DNA from: Lingula anatina
Lineage: Eukaryota > Brachiopoda > Lingulata > Lingulida > Lingulidae
Assembly (NCBI RefSeq): GCF_001039355.2
Contig: NW_019776127.1
Location: 17,526 to 81,525 of the forward strand
Direction of reading: 5' to 3'
DNA length: 64,000 nt
Within the stretch, counting starts at the first letter, position 1, and the number at the start of each line of letters is the position of its first letter. This document shows, one piece after another, positions 55,408 through 64,000 of this stretch. Position numbers and translations under genes: made by a program. The notes beneath the pieces are model-generated. The model was not told where the DNA came from. It saw only the letters and a list, made by a program, of their open reading frames with translations, and ran no database searches.

Positions 55408-55534
55408 CCACATAGGGGTTCCTGGCTTGGTGCAGGCACATCATGTGGCGGTTTACCACCAGTGTTCAAGACGTCCTGTATCTGTCTGCTTCCAGTGGCC
55501 CTCACACTTCCCAGCCCTCCTGCCACATTGTAGC
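55408..55534 (-). CDS. Candidate linker exon related to 52893-53055
   Basis: 127 bp, acceptor CATTCCCCAG, donor GTATGTTTG, phase 1-2, open: GLGSVRATGSRQIQDVLN, PAPSQEPLCG. Its phase would fit the BIR exon at 52297 in place of 53055-52893, so it could be an alternative or superseded exon. Confidence 0.4.
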
Positions 55535-58054
55535 CTGGGGAATGGTCAAAATATTCATATAAGTGAGGATTGAATAAATATCCAATTCCTGGCTGCATTA
55601 GGGCATTTTTGTGGTGTGTTAGGACATTTTAAACAATGTCAAGATGATAACAGCTACTGGTGGGCTTATAACAACCCGATTTCCTATTGGCAATTTGCTG
55701 TTAAAGTCTTGAACTAACAAAAACAGTCACTACTCCTGCCACGTCCATGTATACTGTTACAAGGGTACCCATAGGTTTACTTTTGCTATTACATAACAAG
55801 TGGGCAACCGATAGTCGTACATATTGGGCGGGGGTCTTAGGGGCCATCTATGCCGTTGGTGTAGCGACGTCCATATAAAGATGTTTGGATATGTTGTACC
55901 ATGTTCATGTACAGTAGTAATAATAATTGTGTTTCCGTTGTACAATGTTTTAAAAAAGTTTGGAATGTTTTTATCCCTATATATATCCTGTGAATAGAAG
56001 GGGGCCGACAATCAACGGAGAGCCGTCTAAATCCTTTCAAAATTCGAAAGCAAAAACACAATAGTTTAGGCGTAATAACACACAATACCTTAGGCGAGTG
56101 AACCCCATGACGCCGGTATCTGTGGACCAGTGCGCGCGCAACAATTCGCTGTAGCAAAGTGTAATTAACAGCAGGACACATCAGCCAGAAGGTCGCAATT
56201 GTTTGTTGTGGCGATATGATTATAGCTGTAAGAGGCTTGAACTCATGCTACCGCGTGCCACTAAACTGTCTCCCGTAGCGAACTGTCCATTTTTTTACTA
56301 GTTTGGCACGCGCAGCTGATTATCTTTTAATTGTTCCTAACATACTGCTAGTTAAATTTGTTATCCAGTATTTTATTCGATATGAACTTTTAGTCAAAAA
56401 TTGAACAAAGTAAAATTTGTTTAATGAACATGCGTGAGCGTCAGCATCAACCACAAAAAATTCTTGTTGCATTAATTTATAAATGAATAATTTATTTATA
56501 AACTTACTGATTCGGATATTTATAAAATATGAAGGACAATAAATGAGGAATAAGGAAAAAAAAAACAGCGGATAGCATTTTCAAAAAGGAACAGTACATG
56601 GCAAAAATATTACTTATACTATATTTATATTGTGATGTTTAAATTGAATGAGGTGCATTGACAGAGGCGCAAGGAGAATACAACTCCAACGTGCATAAGG
56701 GGGACCTATGACATTTTGATCACACAATACATGAGAGTACGGTCAATTTAAAGTGTAAGTCATCAGTTATAGAGGAGGGAGTCTTAACATAGCCCGCTCT
56801 CTATTGTTAAATGCGACTGTTATTATCTCTCGAACAAGCTTAAACCATGCCCATACAATTACTGTGACTCCGGCTGCCATGCAGAAACGCCATGTCAAAC
56901 ATATTTTGATACATTGAGAAACATGGTACACTAGCGACTTGTTTTAGATCACTCAAGTAAGAATGCATGCATGAGATACCTGAGGAAAAACAATCAAGTA
57001 TCCAACTGATGTATTAATTGAAATTGCACAGTACATGTAACTAGACCTTTGTTCTAACTCAGTAGTTTGGAATAGAATGCTTGGACAAATAGATTTTATT
57101 CATCTCGCTTATACCTAGTGCGTGATGCTGGTATCACCCGAGGAAACGCCTTCACTGAACCTTCTACCTGAAGTCCCCTAGCTGAAACAAAAAATGCCCC
57201 TATTCAACATGATCTATTTTGTAAACAATACTTGCCTAGATTTTGCTTGGGTTGATCATCGTCATTGTTTGCCTACTATCACTGTAATGCGAGCTAAACG
57301 ACAGACAACTTATAAATATCATATGTGTTACTGTGTTAATGACCACGTTAAGTTAAGATAAAACGATATCGGTGATTTAATCCATCCAAAATATTTATAT
57401 TGCTTCTTTTAATACCAGTGTTAGGTTAATACCAAATCAAATCAAGCCTTTTGTTTAAATTGTCGTAAATTAAGTAAAGCTATTAGTAACATGGGCGTAA
57501 CTAGGCATACGCATGGATACAATGTGCGTTCTATTTTTTTAGCAAACCATGATATTATTTTATATAAATTTAGTGTATTTTTCACGGAATATAAAAAAAA
57601 TCGTCTGCTTATTAAAGTCACCTGTATGTACAAATCCTCTGTATCAATTGTATAGGCACAATTGTTTTGAGTCCCCCCCCCCCCCCCCGTCTTGCAAACT
57701 GAGGTAAACAATGCCTGTAACATTAACAAGTCCTATCTTAATCGTCCATCTAACTGAAACTTCCTTTACCCCTCAATTGGAGGGTTCAGTGGCCCTCAAC
57801 TCGGAGCTCCCGCAACCCTGGGGGCACTAGATATAATCTGGACACCAGGTTTAAGAAGGAACTAGAGAAACAAAGGAAACATTTTCCGGCAAAGCTTCAA
57901 AGAATTTTGACACGGACTTGACCAAGCTTACCCCTCCAAACTAACAGGGTGACATGGGCAATTTTTACAAACAAATAATTAAAGTGATAATAACTCTTCG
58001 TTTCGGCCAAAAAATGAATTTTCCTGGAATAAACAACAATTTTCCCATACTTAC
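55535..58054. other. Non-coding flank with weak signals
   Basis: A possible 67-bp exon at 57115-57181 has splice signals but its phase does not fit the neighbours. A C-run lies at 57674-57688. Nothing else was recognised. Confidence 0.4.
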
Positions 58055-58073
58055 CAATGGTTAATGAATCCAT
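58055..58073 (-). CDS. Possible first coding exon of the extended IAP gene
   Basis: ATG at 58073, six codons (MDSLTI) and one base, then the strong donor GTAAGTATG. Phase 1 fits the exon at 54451. The exon is tiny, so chance is a real alternative. Confidence 0.25.
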
Positions 58074-58116
58074 TTTTACATTCAAAGTTAGTCCCTGTTT
58101 TTTTTCTAAAAAGTTT

Positions 58117-58303
58117 GGTTTTTTTGTTAAAATCTCTTAAGAGAGTATAGCCATCAATGGAGGTCATGTGGTCTAAAGACAAGCTCAGATATCAGAATAA
58201 TAGCTATAACAGCCGTTTTTGTAGGAAAACGGAATATATTATATTTTTATGAGTCATTCACAATGTTTTTATTGTGAAATACAGATTTCATACGAAGAGT
58301 TAA
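58117..58303. repeat. Dispersed repeat, copy 2 of 2
   Basis: It matches 28618-28806 in the same orientation, including GTTAAAATCTCTTAAGAGA and CACAATGTTTTTATTGTGAA. Confidence 0.6.
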
Positions 58304-58439
58304 GTACCAGTCTCTGTAAGGTTCAGAATAGGGTGGCACATGACCCTCTCAGATATTGATGAAAATTGGTGTATTTGTTCATTATAGCCCCAAACCAACA
58401 CAATGGATATTGGTTTGTTTGAATCACCCTCGGTTGCCA

Positions 58440-59720
58440 TGGTAACAGCACTTAAAATTTTTCACCCAAGATGGCGGAATCCAGATTGCAAAATTTCAAT
58501 TTCAGCTATATTTGAGCTAAAAATACCATAAATGTGGATAAATAAACATTTTTCATTTTCAGACATTGTTAAATATCATATCCTATTTGAAATAAAAACA
58601 TATAAATAAATGTTCTTGGTGGCCTTTAAATATTAGAAAAATAACTTTGAAAATGGGGAATTTTCAAAAATTCCAATTTTTGCTAAAATGCCAAAGCCAT
58701 CTATTATCACCATGAACTACATAAGAAAGTACATGTACTGTCCTTTTATAATCAAAAATAATTTTTTTTTCAAACACATTTTTCAAAAAATTATTCAAAT
58801 TTTAAAATTCTTAATCCAAGATGGCGGCAACCAAATTGCACATTTTACATATGTGTGTATATTAAAAATAACAAACATGGTTAAATATATATTTTATATT
58901 TGTATGTTGCAAAATCCCAAATCTTGATTAAGTGAAAAACATAAAAAATATTATTTTTTGCTGGCTTTAAAAAATTAAAAAAATAACTTTGAAAATGGGG
59001 AATTCAAAATTTTGCTAAAATGCCCAAATTTGCCATTTTCAAATACACTTTTCATAGACTGGCCAAAGCCACCTATTATCGACATACATTACATAAGGAA
59101 GTACATATACTGAACTGTTTTAATCAAAAATATTTTTTTTTCAAACACATTTTTCAAAAAATTATTCAAATTTTAAAATTCTTAATCCAAGATGGCGGCA
59201 ATCAAATGGCAAAATGTCCCTATTTCTGCTTTAAACTAAACAAGCATGGATAAAAACACACATTTCATTGTTGTATCCTGCTAAATATTATATCCTGATT
59301 TAGTCAAAAGCATATTACTTAATATTTTAAACAGTCCTAAAAATTAGAAAAAAAAAACTCTTAAAATGGCAGATTTCCAAAATTTCAAATTTTAGCTAAA
59401 AAGCAAAAATTTTGCCATTTTGAAATACATATTCATAGACTGGCCAAAGCCACCTAATATTGTCATACATTATAAGTGAATGTTTTGAGTTAATTAAAAA
59501 AACATTTTTTTTCAAACAAAAAAAAAATTGCAAATTTTAAAATTCACAATCCAAGATGGCGTCAACCTAATAGCAAAATTTCCATATTTCCCTATTTCTG
59601 CTTTAAAAATGAATTAAAACACAAATCTTGTACTTGTGTCCTGCTAAATAACTTGAATTAGTCAAAAGCACACAGGTAAATATTTTTGTGCTCTTTAAAA
59701 AACTTTAAAATGATGAATTT
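58440..59720. repeat. Tandem array of about 360-bp units (four copies)
   Basis: The motif AAGATGGCG recurs at 58468, 58818, 59189 and 59553, spaced 350, 371 and 364 bp. Around it the units share TTTTAAAATTCTTAATCC, TTCAAACACATTTTTCAAA and GGCCAAAGCCACCTA. The first unit is partial and most diverged. Short frames inside are by-products of the repeat. Confidence 0.8.
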
Positions 59721-60770
59721 TCACAATGGGACAATGGGTGTTAATCTTTCAGGGTCATACAATAACAGCAATGTGGTGGTATTCTTTTGGTTGACATCCA
59801 ATAGTTGAGAAATATCTCCTGCCAGTCTCAGCTTCAGTTTCAATCTCTTGTGGACTTTCTACCACTGTCCAGGAAAAAAATCCCTTATTCATAAACTACT
59901 ATCTGTAATGTGCGTGGATTTAGCAGTGCCCACCCCAGATTAGTTAACATTTTTATTTGATTCTTTTAATTGTATATGAATATATTTTAAACAATCACAG
60001 TGAAATGAAACTTGTATTTAGTTTTTCTTATTTGAAAGAAAATGAGGCATCTTCTCTGCATAGTAGTAAATTATATGATTATTTATTATGGTGTTCAGCA
60101 TTTTTGTCACAAGCTTAAAATACCAATATATATTTTCCCTCATGCTCCTTGCCCTAAGATGTTCATAATTTATTAATTTTGCTAATTTTCTTTTGGTATA
60201 CAACTTATTTGTAAGCATATTTGTTGTAGGTAAAGTCCATTGGTAACCAGCTACACTATAAGAAGTTGTGATATCAAAGCAAAGCAGTTATCAATGTTAA
60301 GGGTGCCTCAACATGATAGTATTTGATGCATTTTGTCCCTAGAATCATGCATGATCATACATTTTGACGAGTCCAACATCTGCCTCAGCACTGAGGACTA
60401 ATTTGGCATGTTACAATCAGGTAGAAAGTATCATTATGATAATTCCCCCAATTTTAAGTTACTATTTACAAATTTTAATGTAAAGAGTAAAGTTAGGTCA
60501 CCTGCTAGAAATATGAGAAAAATTTATGGATAACACAGACTTTATGATATCAAAACTGTGGGAGCATTATACTAAGCAGGACTTGATTAGGTGAGTCTTT
60601 AATAGAAATAGCATGATTATCAAGGATTATAAAGCAAATCGTAAAGTAATGCTGTCTTGTTTTCTCATGTAGTATTTTTTTGTGACTGAAAATCTAATGT
60701 ACTGCTATATCTTTCCGAGAAAAACTGAGCTGCAAGACTAGTTTGTCAAATAAAGTGCAATAGTACACAA
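59721..60770. other. AT-rich intergenic DNA, nothing recognised
   Basis: No motif or splice-supported frame was seen between the tandem array and the LINE relic. Confidence 0.4.
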
Positions 60771-61102
60771 CATATCACTCCCATTCTGAAAGGATAAAAC
60801 TGGCTGCTTGTACTTTGTATTATTTTTAAGGTGATACATACACAAGGACCATTATATTTATCTGATCCTATCTGTTTTAACTCACCATGGCGGTCCACAC
60901 ATTTTAATACTGATAATGACCTTATTTTAGAACAGTCTATTTTAGAGAAGGGGTGCCTCAAAAGTTATGGAGATTGGGCTTTTATAATCTATGCCCCCAA
61001 ATTATGGAACGCCTTACCAAATTTTATAAGAAAAGCAGACGACTTTGACACTTTTAAATCCCTTCTTAAAACTCACATTTTTAAATCTGTCTATATCTCT
61101 TA

Positions 61103-61153
<51 letters not shown>

Positions 61154-61541
61154 NNNNNNNNNNNNNNNNNNNNNNNNNNNNNNNNNNNNNNNNNNNNNNN
61201 NNNNNNNNNNNNNNNNNNNNNNNNNNNNNNNNNNNNNNNNNNNNNNNNNNNNNNNNNNNNNNNNNNNNNNNNNNNNNNNNNNNNNNNNNNNNNNNNNNNN
61301 NNNNNNNNNNNNNNNNNNNNNNNNNNNNNNNNNNNNNNNNNNNNNNNNNNNNNNNNNNNNNNNNNNNNNNNNNNNNNNNNNNNNNNNNNNNNNNNNNNNN
61401 NNNNNNNNNNNNNNNNNNNNNNNNNNNNNNNNNNNNNNNNNNNNNNNNNNNNNNNNNNNNNNNNNNNNNNNNNNNNNNNNNNNNNNNNNNNNNNNNNNNN
61501 NNNNNNNNNNNNNNNNNNNNNNNNNNNNNNNNNNNNNNNNN

Positions 61542-61582
<41 letters not shown>

Positions 61583-61725
61583 TGTTTTTAGTAGTGTTAA
61601 TTTTAAATGGTTTCCAAGTGTTTCAGATTTAAATATTGTAGTGATTTTAATGATTTAAGTTATATTATTGTAAGGCGGCTTGAGGTAGCACGTAAGGCAC
61701 CATATAAGAATATTATTATTATTAT
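60771..61725 (+). mobile_element. L2/CR1-type LINE relic (ORF2 C-terminus and 3' end)
   Basis: Plus-strand frames read HITPILK, then IFKVIHTQGPLYLSDP and APKLWNALPNFIRKADD and FKSLLKTHIF up to a stop at 61103. This is the conserved C-terminal region of L2/CR1/Rex-type reverse transcriptase proteins. The first two parts are in different frames. After the gap, GTAAGGCGGCTTGAGGTAG, GGCACCATATAAG and (ATT)n match the 3' ends of such LINEs. Confidence 0.7.
61154..61541. other. Assembly gap (388 N) in a TA microsatellite
   Basis: (TA)n flanks both sides (about 61106-61153 and 61543-61574), so the gap most likely is unresolved TA repeat inside the LINE relic's 3' region. Confidence 0.95.
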
Positions 61726-62039
61726 TGACAGATATCTTTTACATGTCTATTTTATTTTACAAGTTTTTTATTTAGAATCCTGGTTGTGAAGAACTAGAAA
61801 TTTCTTCCACTTGTATGAATACCAATTTCTACTATATATATTAGGTATTCAAGTAATCTGTTCTGTTATCGACTTCAAGTACCTGAGAGGGCACGACGGG
61901 CCTTACAGGGCGCTGTTTTAAATTTTAAATATCCCTTTAAACTTAGATGTATCAGAGCTCTGTCGTGTCGTACAATTGGTTGTTTTTGGGAGCCATGCAT
62001 CCACATATAAGGTGAATGAAACCGTATGTTAGTTCAACT

Positions 62040-62090
62040 CAGAGGTGGATCCAGGATTATTGGAAGGGGGTTCCACATATGCGAAGCTAG
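62040..62090 (+). mobile_element. hAT-like terminal fragment
   Basis: It begins CAGAGGTGGATCCAGGA followed by GGAAGGGGGTTCC, like the end at 1-86 read on the other strand. The other terminus was not found. Confidence 0.35.
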
Positions 62091-62852
62091 CCTCCTTTAA
62101 AATAAATATACCGTTCTGGGTAACACGAATATTGAAACTTTCCAATTGCGAAAACATTTTTGACTAAATGATGATTTTATTATTAATGGAAATTAAGCTG
62201 CGATGTGTGGTACATATACTGTAATTACGCTGTCCTTCAACTCTTGCGTTAGGCTTCATTCACATGGAATGTTTTTTTTCTAAATTCTATTTTCTATTCA
62301 CGGTATGTCTTGTGATCACGGTCTATGCCCTGAATATCCCGAGGCGTAGTTACTGGCAGTGCGAGCCAGTTACTTATACAAAGCCGTAATTAATTCTTGG
62401 CTGTGCTCGGAGGAGATTCTGATACGCTTGCCATCGGATCATGACGGTTGCACTCGTATCTGTCGTGTGTATACGGCTGTTTCACAATCAGGGTGAACAA
62501 TTAAATGTGGTTATTGTTACAAGTGTCTGATAAATTAACAATTTATGATTGGAGATTGCTAATAGACTGATATCAAATACACTGTTCATAGGAGCAAAAT
62601 AAAAAAAAAAGAATAATCCGACTACAATTTACAAAAATATGGCCAATTATGTGTCCAAAAAGTACCTATTTCTAGCTGTTACGATGGGTTATTTGCAACT
62701 TAGGTCATAAATATGATGCACTAGCTCTTTATGTCAATGATTTATGGTGAATATGATATTGGTATATAATCCCCACATCATATGTCTTCTCTTCTAGCAG
62801 GTTCTTTCAAAGATATGTTCTGAGTAAATTTTTTTAACCATTTTGCTGAAAC

Positions 62853-63520
62853 CACCCTGAGCTTCAGAGATAACTTGACACTAACCTCTTCACTATAGCC
62901 TATCTTCATCGTGTCAAGTTACCTCTGACGAAAATAGTTTGACCTAGTTTATATAAGCCAATCGAATCCAAGTTTCAAAATTTTTCACCAAAGTTTGGTG
63001 AAAACGCTGATTGGTTGACCGTCAATCGGTAATCCTCGGCTGATTCCGCAAGCTCCATACTAACAACAAAGTTATGTCGAGTGCGGAGACATCCGAGTAG
63101 TTCCGAGTGCATAACCGTACACAAAGAAAGCATGGCGTCTCCTTCGAGTGACTACGTAAAATAATGTGTTAAGTTATCTCTTGATTCTTTGCAAAATATG
63201 AGTATATCGGAATTGAAACCAGAGCAGTTTGAGGCCCTGCATCATTATCTACTGAGGGATGATGTATTTTGCGTGCTGCCCACAGGTTACGGCAAATCCC
63301 TGATATTCAGCCTTATCTTTGATTGATCCGGATTTGAACAAAGCACGCTTTGACTCGTTCGCGTTCATTGGCTAGATCGTTCAATGAGTCATTGAGTGCG
63401 GGCTTTAAATTTGATTGGCGGGCGGCGGGGGCAATCGAATGTGGTCAGAGGTAACTTGACACGATGAAGATAGGCTATAGTGAAGAGGTTAGTGTCAAGT
63501 TATCTCTGAAGCTCAGGGTG
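62853..63520. mobile_element. 668-bp element with perfect 77-bp inverted repeats
   Basis: Ends 62853-62929 and 63444-63520 are exact inverse copies beginning CACCCTGAGCTTCAGAGATA. GCTGAAAC flanks both sides (62845-62852 and 63521-63528) as an 8-bp target duplication. Each arm also holds an internal inverted pair (AACTTGACAC and GTGTCAAGTT). The interior carries the start of a RecQ-like helicase. Perfect ends imply recent movement by a transposase supplied elsewhere. Confidence 0.85.
63132..63326 (+). pseudogene. RecQ-like helicase N-terminal fragment inside the element
   Basis: From the ATG at 63132 the frame reads MASPSSDYVK, one TAA (63162-63164), then on in the same frame to MSISELKPEQFEALHHYLLR and the Walker A motif LPTGYGKSLIF, ending at TGA 63324-63326. 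RecQ helicases have Q-x-E/A-A motif 0 and LPTGGGKS motif I at this spacing. Motifs Ia to VI are absent. The rest of the coding region was probably deleted, leaving the start and perhaps the promoter. Confidence 0.7.
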
Positions 63521-63528
63521 GCTGAAAC

Positions 63529-64000
63529 AGGCTTTTGTACACATTTTACTTATTTTTGTTAATGCAATGAAAAACATATTTGATAAGGCCAAATATTACT
63601 TTGAAATCACCTACGTGATAATAAGATGAATTTACCATCTTATGACTTAAACATAAGAAAAGAAATGTGCATATGTAACCATTATAATTAATGCTATGAC
63701 AGAGTTAAGGAGAAGCAGAAACCCAACAATCCTGAAAACAGTAGAACAAGAGGTGCAAATTAACGAGAGATGCAAAAGAAGAAAAGACTCCAAAAATAAG
63801 AATCAAGACTAAAAAAAAAAAAAAAAAAAAAAAAATGAATAGATAAAAAAGGTCAAGCAACAGAAAGAAAAGTTAAAATTAAAGTCTGGTGAATGAAAAT
63901 CACACTAAATGACACACAACCAAGCTCCAGCATCCACGAAAAACGTGCTGTGGTGTTTCTCTAAAAAACTCTTAGATTAATACATTTACTTGTATCCTTT
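63529..64000. other. AT-rich flank, nothing recognised
   Basis: A poly(A) run lies at about 63811-63835. No gene was seen up to the window end. Confidence 0.4.

Noticed and set aside
57115-57181. 67-bp candidate exon upstream of the IAP gene
   Set aside because: Splice signals exist, but its exit phase causes a stop in the next candidate exon at 55534.
58688-59253. Two similar plus-strand frames (FFFKHIFQKIIQIL)
   Set aside because: By-products of the 360-bp tandem array; they recur because the repeat recurs.
58440-59720. CRISPR-like repeat spacing
   Set aside because: Units are about 360 bp and similar along their whole length, in an animal genome; it is a satellite-type array.
61014-61632. 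Frames with IY repeats across the gap
   Set aside because: Made of TA microsatellite and N bases.

Overview
The window is animal nuclear DNA, most likely from a mollusc and probably a bivalve. The evidence is spliced genes with GT-AG introns, AT-rich intergenic DNA dense in microsatellites, many degraded DNA transposons, and an expanded inhibitor-of-apoptosis (IAP) family with BIR, UBA and RING exons, which is typical of bivalves. The species assignment is inference. Two runs of N (19202-19371 and 61154-61541) are assembly gaps.

Layout. 1-900: terminal fragment of a hAT-like element and a minus-strand exon of a small secreted PAN/Apple-like protein. 3.3-5.7 kb: a three-exon minus-strand gene for a cysteine-rich surface protein with a somatomedin-B-like domain and a hydrophobic C-terminus. 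5.8-9.4 kb: repeats and MITEs only. 9.4-12.7 kb: a three-exon plus-strand gene for a type II membrane protein with a polyglutamine stem and a GT15 (Kre2/Mnt1-type) mannosyltransferase domain. 14.6-19.0 kb: a decayed minus-strand IAP gene, broken by a 16-bp deletion in a BIR exon and lacking most of its UBA exon. 19.1-22.0 kb: three DNA transposons nested inside one another, each with recognisable ends. 22-30 kb: repeats, Tc1-like relics and two weak candidate exons. 30.2-38.2 kb: an almost complete minus-strand Ty3/gypsy-type LTR element with gag, pol and a fusion-protein-like env, with nearly identical LTRs but several reading-frame breaks. 39.9-58.1 kb: a large minus-strand IAP gene. 58.1-64 kb: a 360-bp tandem array, a LINE relic, and a short inverted-repeat transposon that carries the start of a RecQ-like helicase.

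The IAP locus is the centre of interest. Ten exons from 49060 down to 39855 join in frame into 932 codons plus a stop: BIR1, BIR2, a recent tandem copy of BIR2, BIR3, UBA, a lysine-rich linker and a C3HC4 RING. Five more candidate exons between 58073 and 51088 also join in frame. They would extend the protein to 1217 residues with five BIR domains. The extra BIR units come from visible partial duplications (44625-48401, and an older copy at 51.1-52.3 kb). One duplicate appears to use a splice acceptor made from former exon sequence.

Other points of note are the GT15 gene in an animal with substitutions at two family motifs, the env-bearing LTR element, and the RecQ fragment inside an element with perfect 77-bp terminal repeats and an 8-bp target duplication. 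All gene models here come from reading frames, splice signals, motif recognition and internal comparison. No database search or transcript data was available.
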